The notes below the pieces were generated by a model that ran no database searches, was not told where the DNA came from, and was given only the letters and a program-made list of their open reading frames with translations. This document shows positions 33,600 to 44,529 of a stretch of 64,000 bases of DNA, piece after piece. How positions within the stretch are numbered: the stretch's first letter is position 1; each line of letters opens with the position of its first letter. Source of the stretch: Phocoena phocoena (lineage: Eukaryota > Chordata > Mammalia > Artiodactyla > Phocoenidae); the NCBI RefSeq assembly GCF_963924675.1, contig NC_089220.1:82711168-82775167 (forward strand). Reading direction: 5' to 3'. A program made the translations under genes and the position numbers.

Positions 33600-34080
33600 T
33601 GAAACACTCTGTTCTCTAATAATCTAGGGATAATCCAAAACAGGTTTCCTTCCAAACTGAGGGCCTGTTCCTGCACATCAAATTATCTCTCCTGGGTCAA
33701 AGGATGACCCATTGCACCCAAGCAGGTGCTCCCTGCCACTGCCAGTCTGGTGTCATAGCATCTCATCTGCAAGATGGGTGTCATGGCACTAGCCACAGTC
33801 TGGGTTATAAGCACAGAACTCATGTCCTCAGCACATGACACCAGACCATAAGAGGCAAATTTCTTGCCTTGCACAAAATTAGTCATTTAATAAATATTTG
33901 TTGCATTGGGTTCTGAGTGTTGAACAAGACCTATGAAAAAGCCCCACATTTTATATCTAAAAGCTTAGTTCATGATTTCAAATATTGAAATCCATCATTC
34001 ACATAGGAGTATGTATATTTGCAAAGCATGTTTCATTTGTTGATTAAGAAAATACCATGAAAAATTTTTTTAAATAAAAT
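33600..34080. other. Unassigned stretch
   Basis: Holds a 12-base inverted repeat (gtctggtgtcat at 33745-33756, atgacaccagac at 33835-33846) and a weak MIR-like block. No gene. Confidence 0.4.
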
Positions 34081-34098
34081 AAAATAAAATGCAAAACA

Positions 34099-34452
34099 GG
34101 GACTTCCCTGGTGGCACAGTGGTTAAGAATCTGCCTGCCAGTGCAGGAGACACGAGTTTGATCCCTGGTCCTGGAAGATCGCACATGCCGTGGAGCAATT
34201 AAGCCCGTGTGCCACAACTACTGAGCCTGTGCTCTAGAGCCCACAAGCTACAACTACTGAGCCCATGTGCCACAACTACTGAAGCCCGCATGCCTAGAGC
34301 CCATGCTCTACAACAAGAGAAGCCACCGCAATGAGAAGCCCATGCACCGCAACAAAGAGTAGCCCCAACTCACCGCAACTAGAGAAAGCCTGCATGCAGG
34401 CTTAAGACCCAACGCAGCCATAAATGAATAAATAAATTTATAAAAAAGAAAA
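34099..34452 (+). repeat. CHR SINE, older long form, complete
   Basis: Head gggacttccctggtggcaca, repeated caactactga blocks, end acgcagccataaatgaataa. Target duplications aaaatgcaaaaca at 34086-34098 and 34453-34465, 13 bases perfect. Confidence 0.92.
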
Positions 34453-34465
34453 AAAATGCAAAACA

Positions 34466-35420
34466 AAAAAAAAAGAGAGAGAAAATATCATAATCTTAGT
34501 TAGAATCGACTGCTACTCTCCCAAATGAAAAAACAAGACAAAACAGAATGGGACTCTGAGAGATTTAACCTATTTTTATGGGGCAAAAAATTCTATTTCT
34601 ATCCCAGGAATCTGGAGCCCCAGAGAAGGCTGTAAGGTGTGGGCAGTGTTGCAAATAGGCTTCTAGCCCACAGCCCTCTGCACTGTTCGTGTACCTAGTG
34701 GTAACCATGGCAGAGTCTACAGATATACCATTGCAATGCAACAATGGAGGGACAGCACTGAAATATGAAAACAGCAATTAAGAGCAAGGTTACTAGTTCC
34801 TTAGTATATACATCATGAAAGTATTTCCCAATCCTGCACTTAATTGTGAGATGCTCAAGCAGTGACATAAAATGACAGGAAAAACTGCAAATAAGTGAAG
34901 GACAAGCCCATAAAGGAGTTAAGGCAGTAATCTAACTGGGCAGATGGTACACAAACACCCCAATCTTCATCCTGTTCTAGCACCCAATGATCTAAAGTGC
35001 ACGTAACCGATGAATAAGTTCAGCGATTACGACAATTCCAGGGACAGAATGCAAAAGGCCATTTAAAATATTAAAAGGAAGAAAGACAAAGCCCACACAC
35101 GTTCATGTGCACTTACACACATGGAGCACAAATAGTCTAGGAAGTTAATAATGCCCAGATCCTGCATATAACCCTCCAGCCCCAATGCCTCCAGGGAACT
35201 CAGATCCCCTGGTCCTCCCCACTCGGCAACCATTGCTGAGTGTCCACCACGCCACTCCGGGACCACAGCCAGGAGCTCCCTCTCTTAGTATTCACAGATG
35301 CATCATCCTTGTTTAGAACCTGCTGACCTCGCATCTGATGGAGTCAACTGAAACACCCACCAAAATGACAACAATGACAGTACCTTAGTGTTAGACACCA
35401 GAAAGGTACTGATTGAAACA
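34466..35420. other. Unassigned stretch
   Basis: No gene or repeat recognised. Confidence 0.4.
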
Positions 35421-35424
35421 GTCC

Positions 35425-35645
35425 TCTCTAAAGAAACAACAAGGATGTACTGTAGAGCACAGAGAACTATATTCAATATCTTGTAATAAGCTATGATGGA
35501 AAAGAATCAAAAAAAGAATATAGATATATACAGTATACATATGTATGTATACAATACATATATATGTATGACCAAACCCCTTTGCTGTATACATGAAAGT
35601 AACACAATATTGTAAATCAACTAAACTTCAATAAAAAATAATAAA
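35425..35645 (+). mobile_element. L1 3' UTR fragment, sense
   Basis: Motifs caaggatgtactgtagagca, ttgtaataagctatgatgga, ctgtatacatgaaagtaaca and aaacttcaataaaaaataat (AATAAA then A-rich) are an older cetartiodactyl L1 3' end. Confidence 0.8.
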
Positions 35646-35649
35646 TAAC

Positions 35650-36984
35650 TAGACAAAAAAGAATTCTGGCACGAAAAGGGAGTATATTCTTCAGCAATAT
35701 TTACAAATGATTTATAGATTTATTCACATAAGATTTAATTAGGGAATATTTTATGTTGCATTAGCCAAACTACAATTATTTCCATACTTAGTCAAGCACC
35801 AAGGTTTAATCCATTTAACAATTAAAAACAAACAAACAAAAAAAACCAGCTCTCTCTCTGTCTCTCTCCCTCTCCCTATTGGACACACACATTTAAAGAC
35901 CTGAAGAGTTTCCGTGCTTTACCTGGAATCATGTGACCAGCTACAACTTGGGGACCTATCAAAGCAAATTCTCATCAAATGCCTTATCTCTGGGTTTGTC
36001 TTCCACATAAAATATGAGTCACTCTTAGGACCCAACAATTTAAGTTAAACTTGTCTGCACTGTGGTTTCCTCCAACAGGACTGTGCTTCACAACTTCCAT
36101 ATCAGTCTAGCTCTCTTTGCTAGACTTGGACAGCCCTGGGTCTACTTCAGTGGTCACCTCAGAGCTCTTTCATAGATAAGGAAATAAAAATTGAAAATCA
36201 AGAGTGGAAACTGGCATCAACATCCCATTGGATGTTACTAAGAAGTCAGATAATGGGAAAAACTTAGATCTCACTCTTGGATGAGCCGGATTTATCACTT
36301 CTCAGTACAAGTGGTTTCTTGCTGCCCAAATTACTGATGGGATTACCTGTCATCCTACCATTGTGGTTTAACAGCTGAGTTTTAAAGTTTCTTTGATCTT
36401 AAAGATACCCTTTTAAAAATGCAGTTTGTCTTAGGAGAGACCACACCTTACAGCTCCATTAGATTATATAATTCAATATTTAAGATCCGGAAAGATCTGA
36501 TACTGAGATAAGTAAATCAAGAAGCAATCGTGTTTACTTCCCTTTTTTTTTTTTTTTTCCTAGTTGTGGTCAAAATTATGCCACCGTACTTTGTGAGGCC
36601 TTGGGTGGATTACCTAACTGCAAGGAGTTCAACTTGGCCCTCTTTCAAAAACGGAGATTTCAATCTTTTTCCAATGTCACGCTATCATAAAAACTGTTCA
36701 TTGTATGCATATACATTTCAGAAAATATAAAACATGATATCTACCTTAATCTTTGAAAGTCATATAGCATACGGAGCATGGTGAACATCTAGGTACCATA
36801 AAAAAATAAAGTGAAAGGCAGTGATTACATTTACAGCAGAAGGGATGAGTATGACTTGGAGAAGAAAATGTCTTTCATATAGAATTTTAATTAAATATCT
36901 CAATTTTACAAGGAATAAATGAATATATTCATATAAGCATAAGACATGGGAGGTGATGCAGCACAGTTCACCCACGTAGAGTTG
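35650..36984. other. Unassigned stretch
   Basis: Includes a short TC-rich simple repeat near 35850-35878 and a T-run at 36541-36559. No gene is supported. Confidence 0.4.
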
Positions 36985-37300
36985 ACAGTCTTGAGGTCAA
37001 ATTTCAGCACCAATCTGCTGGCCTCGTGACCTTGGGCAAGTTAGTTTATTCTGTAGCTGAGGTTCTTTTTTTTTTTTTTATTGGGGTATAATTGCTTTAC
37101 AATGGTGTGTTAGTTTCTGCTTTACAACAAAATGAATCAGTTATATGTTCCCATATCTCTTCCCTCTTGCCTCACCCTCCCTCCCACCCTCCCTATCCCA
37201 CCCCTCCAGGCGGTCACAAAGCACGGAGCTGATCTCCCTGTTGTAGCTGAGGTTCTTTACCTGTCAAACGGGGGTGAAATTAGCTTTTGGCAAGTCATAG
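36985..37300 (+). repeat. MIR SINE, sense, interrupted by an L1
   Basis: Two halves: cctcgtgaccttgggcaagt (before) and ttctttacctgtcaaacggg (after), contiguous in MIR if the inserted L1 at 37069-37241 and one target copy are removed. Confidence 0.75.
37069..37241 (-). mobile_element. Very short L1 3' end, antisense, inside MIR
   Basis: Only about 172 bases of L1 3' UTR plus poly-A (T-run, ttggggtataattgctttac ... gcacggagctgatctccctg). Perfect 17-bp target duplications tgtagctgaggttcttt at 37052-37068 and 37242-37258. Confidence 0.95.
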
Positions 37301-37424
37301 GCGCTCCAGAGCAGTAGTAAATGTGTTGATTTTCTGAAAGTGGCTGGGAGGTAACTCCAGGAGAGAGGAAAGCAAACAACCTCAAATGCAGCCACACGAT
37401 GGATTCATTCCTTTACCCATCCCT

Positions 37425-37900
37425 TATTCAATCACTCACCAAGCATTTATTAAAATAAAACCTACAATGTGATAGAAATCATGCTACAGGTTGAGCGTTC
37501 ATCTTTAAGTGATGAATGTACACAGATACTAGCAGTGCAATGAGTTAAACTGAAGTGCCAGAAAAGAGGGAGTGGATGAGGCTACTTCTCAGAAGAGGTG
37601 GCATGAGAGTAGAACTGTGAATGTAAGAGAGGAGTTGGCCAGGAGGTCACAGAGATGAATTACGTTCCAAAGATAGGAATGGCCAGTGGCTGCGGAAAGA
37701 GCCTGGAGAAGGGCACGGTCTTATTCATGTTGGTAAGGTCTGGACTGAGTGCATTATCTGAAGGATGATGCGTGCTCGGTAAGGTGTGTGACTGAGGAAG
37801 GGGAGAAAACTGTTCTAGATGTGAGGGTAAGGTAAAGGATTCAGGAAGAACTGAAACAGCTGAGATAAATATGATGAGATGAGAAGAATGAGATGGACCA
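37425..37900 (-). repeat. L2 LINE, antisense, degraded
   Basis: Motifs aagcatttattaaaataaaa, tacttctcagaagaggtggc and gagaggagttggccaggagg follow antisense L2 order. Confidence 0.5.
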
Positions 37901-37934
37901 GTGCTCACTGATGGACAGCAGTGGAGTGGAGGGG

Positions 37935-38075
37935 GCACTAGTCATGGAATCAAGATGCCGTCTCCATGGTCCTCATTTAGCCATGAGCTGCGTGCATGGC
38001 CTTGAGCAAGTCACCTCAATATCTCTTGATTCCAATTTACTCAGCTCTGAAATCAGGGAACTGAATCCATGCTAT
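37935..38075 (+). repeat. MIR SINE, sense
   Basis: Motifs gcatggccttgagcaagtca and tttactcagctctgaaatca match the MIR core. Confidence 0.65.
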
Positions 38076-38079
38076 GAAC

Positions 38080-39990
38080 TGTCTCAACTCTCTCCCCTTC
38101 CACTTGGGATTTGGGAAGCTCCCACCCACCACCTCTAGTTTTTTGTTCCCTTACATAGCAGAAAGTAGGAGCCTAAGGGAAGCAGAACCACATGACAGGA
38201 AGGAAGAAGAAAACTCTTCCAGGCTCATAAAGGAAAATTCTAGAGCTTTAGGATGAAATTAAAGGGCTTTAGGTTGATAAAGTGGTTTGAGCTGCCATTT
38301 TAATAAGCTTAATGAATTGGTCACTCCAAAAAAAGAAAAAATAAAATCTGCAAAGTTAAATATTTTTATTGCCTGAAACAGAAATTGAAAAAATACTGTG
38401 GGAATGTGAGGGGTGAAAGGAGACACTTCTGGGAAAAGGGTCTTTCACCAATGACACGTACCCTCTCCCCACCATGGAGGTTACCTCTTTAACCTCTTCA
38501 TAAAGTTTACCTTACCGTGTGAAGAGTATTATTTACAGGGTAGATTTCTAAACCCATTATCCTGTAGCATATGCTGAAAATTATAAACTGTTAGCCTGAT
38601 CAGGCTATGTAATTTAATTAATTATAATTTAAAGACAGTTTCATATTATTGTCACAATTCCTTGAGTCTACAACCTCTGACTTACTTGTCTTTAATGGCA
38701 GTGCTGGCCTGGTATATAGCAGGTACTCAGGAGGTGTTCCTTAAATGGATGACCTGGCAGAGGAAAAGCCAAGCCCTGCCTGGGTGTCTTGGAGACCTCT
38801 GGTCTCCTCCCTTGAGCTGGGAGTGCCACGAAGATCCAGAGATCTCAACGTAAGCAATTCTGCATAAGCACATACAACCTGTATCTTGTTGTAGATACGG
38901 AATCAGACCGATTCCCAAGTCGCTGGGGGGAAACCAGAGATTCCAAGCAAAGTATGAAGTCCCAGGCTGCTGAGCTGAGCCTAGGGTTATGATGATTAGG
39001 GCAGTGAGGTTCCTCAGCTGTGGGGAATAGCAAGCCTTCCGAAATACCTAATATCAAAGCCATATGCCTTTAAGGTGAACAGCCATGGACACAGTCTCCT
39101 TTGGGGGAAAAAAAAAAAATCCTATTGAAACTAAAGCTTTAGCAGGTTTCCAGACACACTCAGCAATGAACAAATTCTTGCTGGGTCAGCCCTCCAGGCA
39201 GAGGTCTTGACCTACCTCCCAAGATACCCTCCTTCCAGATGAAATAAAACTATTTTTTAAATGTCTATGTTCCCTGTTGATGCAGGGAGACATTTTAAAC
39301 AGACTTTAGACAACCTGCATTGCTACAGGGATAAAAAGTTGGCCATCTCTGCAGGCAAGGCAGGAAGAAATACTAACTTCAGGAGGCAGAATGTGTGCTT
39401 TCTCCCCTTGCTTTCAACTTCAAGAGTATGAACAAACCAAGGGGTTATTCCGATCTTTGGTCTACGGAGATTAACAGGGGAAACCAGGCGTGATATTATT
39501 TTCCTATAAGAAATGCAGAAGATTGTCAGAAAATTCTTTTTAATTTCTTATGCTGACCACAGTTCCAGGAACATAATAGGCCTCCAATAGAAATTGCTGA
39601 TAAAAAAGAAATTTAAAGAAATTCATTAGTTTTCATGACTTTGTGTGGCAGGGTCCATCTAAGGCAATGGTTAAATTATCTCACGCTTACAGCTCATCCT
39701 TCACTTTATCAAGTCATTTCCCCACAGAATTCTTTCTATCACCTGAGCTACTTTCTGATGAATGAGGTTAAGGCTGGGAGAGAAAGTTCAAGGCCCTGTA
39801 TCAATCCAGAGGCAGAGTAGGGAGTTCTATTAAGAACTTAAACCACAAGTTCACTTTCCTTGGCAGAGCGCATAGTTCCAAAAGCACTGGCTCATCACTC
39901 CAGCTGTGTCCACCATGTTCCCACATATTGATCCATGTTACTGCAGCCCTCAGGAGTGGGAGCCCTAACAAACAGGGACAGGGACTCAAA
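38080..39990. other. Long stretch without recognised gene
   Basis: Small L2/MIR-like tails near 38690-38755 and 39555-39600, and an A-run at 39109. No supported gene. Confidence 0.4.
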
Positions 39991-39993
39991 GAA

Positions 39994-40134
39994 CCTATGA
40001 GGGCCTCCCTGGTGGCGCAGTGGTTGAGAATCCGCCTGCCGATGCAGGGTGTGGAGCGGCTGAGCGCGTGAGCCATGGCCGCTGAGCCTGCGCGTCCGGA
40101 GCCTGTGCTCCACAATGGGTTCTCCTGGGTATAA
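39994..40134 (+). repeat. CHR SINE, internally deleted (no B box)
   Basis: Head gggcctccctggtggcgcag to gatgcaggg, then directly tgtggagcggctgagcgcgt. About 40 bases with the B-box region (gggttcgtgcccc) are missing, as is the 3' tail after tgctccacaatggg. Imperfect target duplications ggactcaaagaa (39982-39993) and ggacctcaaagaa (40135-40147). Confidence 0.8.
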
Positions 40135-40149
40135 GGACCTCAAAGAAGA

Positions 40150-41475
40150 AAAATATTCAGAATCAAAACAGCAATTAACATGCCAACCATTATAATATCT
40201 TCTTAACACCTCCTAGGGCTGAGTTGGAGAATATCAACATCGGGATTGGAAAAGAGACTGGATGGCTAATTTTAAGAACAATTTGCACCCCTTTACTTTA
40301 CAAGCTTTCCTCAAAGTGAAAAAGAAATATTTTCAGTAGGCATTTTTCCAGTCCACTAAATTTTCTAACACAAAATTCACTGCCCTTTTTAAGTCTCCCA
40401 GTAGCCTTTTTAATTCTTAACAGCAAGGATACTGTCCTTAACTTTTTGTTTTAGGTATGTCTTGAGGACTAATATAGTTAGTGCCTCCTAAATTTTTCTG
40501 AGTGCTGTAATTTCTCTGAAAATTAACTATGCTACCTTTAAACAAAGCAAAATTCTTCCTTAATTTATGCATTTATTCAGTAAACGTTTACTTGGCACGT
40601 GCAATTGTGCAAGTCACTGAGCCAGACAGTATGGAGGATATAAGGATAAGACATAGTCTACTGTAAAAATTAGGATGGAGTACATCTATCATCATCCATC
40701 CTGGGAAAACAGAAACCATTTGTACTTCAAATAAAATGAATTTCATATATGGGAATAGGTTACGCAGGTGATAGAAGAACCAGAAGCCCATCAGGAGATG
40801 GTGAAGCAATCCAGAAATAAACAGTAGCAGGTACCACCACCATCCCTAAGCAGGAAAAACAAAGAGGTTGTGTTCCCAGAGCCCAAGGGCAAGGACCATC
40901 CATCAAAATCTGGAAATATCAGGTGGGAATTGGAGCCTCAAAGGAAATACAGCTCTCCTGGAGACATCTCTGAAGGCATGGGGGTGGGGAGAAGACCCTA
41001 GTTTCCATACCAGTATCACCTAATATGAAACCCACCCATTACGAAACCACCCGGGATGAAGCCAGTTGACCCAGGAGTGTGGGCTGCACAGCGCACAGGT
41101 TCAGCCCCTGTGATGAAGGGCAGAGCAGGAGAGGGCAAAGAATGGATCTGAGAGCAAGCAGACCATACATATCAAGCTCTGACACCTGTGTAATAGCAAA
41201 TACAAATTAGAAATATCACAGGAAAAGTAAAATAACTGTTCAATAATTGCCTTAACAAAGCTACGAACAAAAATTCATGAAAATTTAGAGAAAATAGATA
41301 TCAATTTAATTTAGAATTGCTGATGCTTTATGAAAGAGGCAGCGCTTTGGGAAATTTAGGGGAAATGGGTAGAATTTTGAAAACTAGAGGAGGTATAGAA
41401 AGAACTCTACTTTGCAAAAGCCTAAAAGGCATGTAAATATTCTGTAATCATCTACTGGGATCATATTAAAGATGG
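40150..41475. other. Mostly unassigned stretch with an L2 trace
   Basis: Bases 40565-40665 (tttattcagtaaacgtttac, gtcactgagccagacagtat) look like an antisense L2 3' end. The rest is unrecognised. Confidence 0.4.
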
Positions 41476-41479
41476 GCAA

Positions 41480-41990
41480 AAATGGCAAGCTAAGGAATGT
41501 GAATTTTTCCTGATAGATGAAAAGGAGTCAATGAAGATTTAGGGGCAGAGCTGTGTTAGGGATTATTTTTGCAGTGGCATATAAAATCCACTGGACATGG
41601 AGATGTCAGGGAAGAGGTAATGAAGTCTGGCAGCAAGGCATGACCATGGGACTGCATGGAACCTTTTCTAATTGGTTGAGTGTCAGCCAGTTGGAGGTAT
41701 GGGGCAAACAACTGCAACTGTGAGCCCCGTGAGAGCTCAGAAAAGATGTCCAGATTGTGTACGTATTTGGAGGCACCATATGCAAAGTGATATAAGTTTA
41801 AAGCCTGAAGATGGATAAAATCACATGGACAGAAAAACAGAAGAGAAATATGTTTCAGAAAAGCCTTGGTTATAGAGCAAGAGGAGCTTAAGAAGACAAA
41901 AGGGGTGGTAGGAGAAGAAGGAAGAGACCCAGGAGAGGACTGCATTCAGTGGAAAGAGTCTGAGCATGGAGTGAATGAGAAATTACATAA
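41480..41990 (-). repeat. Probable L2 LINE internal fragment, antisense
   Basis: Order of ttaggggcagagctgtgtta, ccactggacatggagatgtc, gtgagagctcagaaaagatg and aaagcctgaagatggataaa resembles antisense L2. A 129-codon minus open frame (41556-41945) here has no domain and is not called. Confidence 0.4.
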
Positions 41991-42734
41991 AATGTAGCAG
42001 AAAAGGAGAATGACTATTGGGAAAGGGTGGTAGGATTTTTCATTCTATGGGAAATTCCAGAAAGTATCCAGAACTGAATTTGCAATCCAAAGATTTGGGC
42101 TCAAGGCATGCATAACATAATTTCTCTTTACATCATACTTTCTGCTTATATATTATTCCTGCTCCCTAATAATTTTAGTACATATGGAGTTTGTTGCATC
42201 TTCTTTGGCTCTTCTCTCCAACATGATCTTTCAGTTCCTACACCCTCTGCTAAATGCTTTGTGCTCTTGATATTTCCTAAGACAGTGCATTGTCATGTCA
42301 CAATACCCACCAGAAGTCCAGTCATCTACAGCCAGGGAGAGGGGGGGGTCACAACATATATATTGATATAATTTGGCTTCCTGAGGATTTACTCATTGAC
42401 ATGCATTTAAAAGGGAGTAAGGGCATAACAGCAAAGACTGACCCGGTAAGTCTAGCTAGCACCTTACTTTTGCAGTGAAGCATAGAAAGCATGATTTTGT
42501 AATAGGCTTCACTGACATAGTTTCGATTTATTTTTTCCTTGACATTCTACAGAAAGCACTGAAGAAGAGAAAATCCAGATTAGAATGACACCTGTTTATG
42601 AACTAGTATGTCGGCCTCTCCACAAATTCATGCATTCTAGAGAAGATATTATCCACGGTACTAAGTTTAAACCACTTAGACTGTAATTCAAAACTCTACA
42701 CAGTCTGATAACAGCCTACTTTCTCCAGCATGCA
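41991..42734. other. Unassigned stretch
   Basis: No gene or repeat recognised. A short G-run lies near 42342. Confidence 0.35.
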
Positions 42735-42805
42735 GTCAATAACTCAACAAACATTTACGAAGCTCTTACTCTCTTCCAGGATCGTGCCAATCACTACACT
42801 GAGCA
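42735..42805 (-). repeat. L2 3' end fragment, antisense
   Basis: The sequence caacaaacatttacgaagct and the following ttccaggatcgtgccaatca match an antisense L2 terminus. Confidence 0.55.
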
Positions 42806-42948
42806 CCCCCTAGCCAGGCCTTTTCCACTTAAACACTGCAGCCACCACCGCTCTGCTGACCAGGGTCCTCCATCACCAATGCCTCGCCCTTCTCTGCTCA
42901 GACTAGAATCCCTCTAGGAGCTGGGCCTTTGCAATCAGACTGCTTTCC

Positions 42949-43839
42949 TTTTTTTTTTTTCGGTAAACTTTTATTTTTATTTTTTTAACATCTTTATGGA
43001 GTATAATTGCATTACAATGGTGTGTTAGTTTCTGCTTTATAACAAAGTTAATCAGCTATACATATACATATATCCCCATATCCCCTCCCTCTTGCGTCTC
43101 CCTGCCAGCCTCCCTATCCCACCCCTCTAGGTGGTCACACAGCACCGAGCTGATCTCCCTGTGCTATGTGGCTGCTTCCCACTAGCTATCTATTTTACAT
43201 TTGGTAGTGTATATATGTCCATGCCACTCTCTCACTTTGTCCCAGCTTCCCCTTCCTCTTCCCCGTGTCCTCAAGTCCATTCTCTACATCTGCGTCTTTA
43301 TTCCTGTCCTGCCCCTAGGATCTTCAGGGCATGTACTCTGAGAAAACCATAATTCAAAAAGAGTCATGGGCTTCCCTGGTGGCTCAGTGGTTGAGAGTCC
43401 ACCTGCCGATGCAGGGGACACGGGTTCGTGCCCTTGTCCGGGAAGATCCCACATGCCGCGTAGCGGCTGGGCCCGTGAGCCATGGCCGCTGAGCCTGCGC
43501 GTCCGGAGCCTGTGCTCCGCAACGGGAGAGGCCACAAGGCCCGCGTACCGCAAAAAAAAAAAAAAAAAAAGTCATGTACCACAATGTTCATTGCAGCACT
43601 ATTTACAGTAGCCAGGACATGGAAGCAACCTAAGTGTCCATTGATAGATGAATGGATAAAGAAGGTGTGGCACATATATACAATGGAATATTACTCAGCC
43701 ATAAAAGGAAATGAAATTGAGTTATTTGTAGTGAGGTGGATGGACCCAGAGACTGTCATACAGAGTGAAGTCAGAAAGAGAAAAACAAATACCGTATGTT
43801 AACACATATATATGGAACCTAAAAAAAAAAAACGATTTT
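42949..43839 (-). mobile_element. Twin-primed (5'-inverted) L1 carrying a SINE
   Basis: The minus-strand part 42949-43333 is L1 3' UTR (aacatctttatggagtataa ... tgcgtctttattcctgtcct). It abuts at about 43328-43338 a plus-strand part, running to 43833, that holds the immediately upstream L1 segment (gagaaaaccataattcaaaa ... acacatatatatggaaccta). The two parts are adjacent in intact L1 but lie in opposite orientation here. Shared flank gctttcc (42942-42948 and 43840-43846) fits a target duplication. Confidence 0.88.
43369..43570 (+). repeat. CHR SINE, young short form, inside the inverted L1
   Basis: Head ggcttccctggtggctcagt to the end aaggcccgcgtaccgcA(n), with a short deletion in the ccacaacagtgagaggccc segment. 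Target copies aaaaagagtcatg (43356-43368) and aaagtcatg (ending 43576) come from L1 sequence. Confidence 0.92.
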
Positions 43840-43854
43840 GCTTTCCATTTAAAT

Positions 43855-44045
43855 TCAGCCCCACCACTAACTAGCTGTGTGACCTTGGACAAGTTCCTTA
43901 AACACTTTATGCCTCACTTCTCTCCTCTTTCTTCCTTATAGTGTTATATTTTGATGATTAAACACATGTAAAAAGCACTTACGAGGGTATGTAAAGGTAC
44001 TTAGAACCTACCAGGAATTTGGTAGGTATTCAAGCAATGTTAAAA
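43855..44045 (+). repeat. MIR SINE, sense
   Basis: Motifs ctagctgtgtgaccttggac, aagttccttaaacactttat and ttggtaggtattcaagcaat match MIR from core to 3' end. Confidence 0.8.
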
Positions 44046-44129
44046 AGTAGTAGCAGCAGTAGTATTTTAATGCTCAGCTGCAGATGTACCTATTCATAAT
44101 TCTTTCCATGATCACCTCAGCTCATGGTC

Positions 44130-44260
44130 CAGACTCACATGCAGTTTTGCATATGTCTTATATCTTTAAATAGATTAAATGCCCCTTAGAGGCAGACTGT
44201 TACACATTTTTATATTCCCCCAACACACATAAGCACGTGCACCACAGTGCCTAATGGTAA
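44130..44260 (+). repeat. L2 3' end fragment
   Basis: Motifs agattaaatgccccttagag and caccacagtgcctaatgg resemble L2 3' UTR. Confidence 0.4.
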
Positions 44261-44261
44261 C

Positions 44262-44528
44262 AGTGATATATAGAATACATATATAATATAGTACATATGT
44301 GTATATAAATAGAATGTGGATATATATTATACACATATCACTTACTATATCTATATTTACCTGTTACCTATATTACTATTACCTAGTATATCTATAAATA
44401 TATATAATCTATAGATACAGATATAAAATGTATGTATATAATACACATTATATACATACATATTATATGTATGCATACATACCTATATATATATATATAC
44501 ACACACACAAACACACACACACACACAC
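44262..44528 (+). repeat. AT-rich simple repeat tract ending in (CA)n
   Basis: Alternating (TA)n, (TACA)n and (ATAC)n runs followed by acacacacacaaacacacac. Short open frames across it are simple-sequence artefacts. Confidence 0.85.
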
Positions 44529-44529
44529 C

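Noticed and set aside
33745..33846. 12-bp inverted repeat as a transposon or regulatory hairpin
   Set aside because: Arms are short and 78 bases apart, with no flanking duplication. Compatible with chance.
41556..41945. 129-codon minus-strand frame as a possible gene
   Set aside because: No domain, signal or splice context. The region resembles antisense L2.
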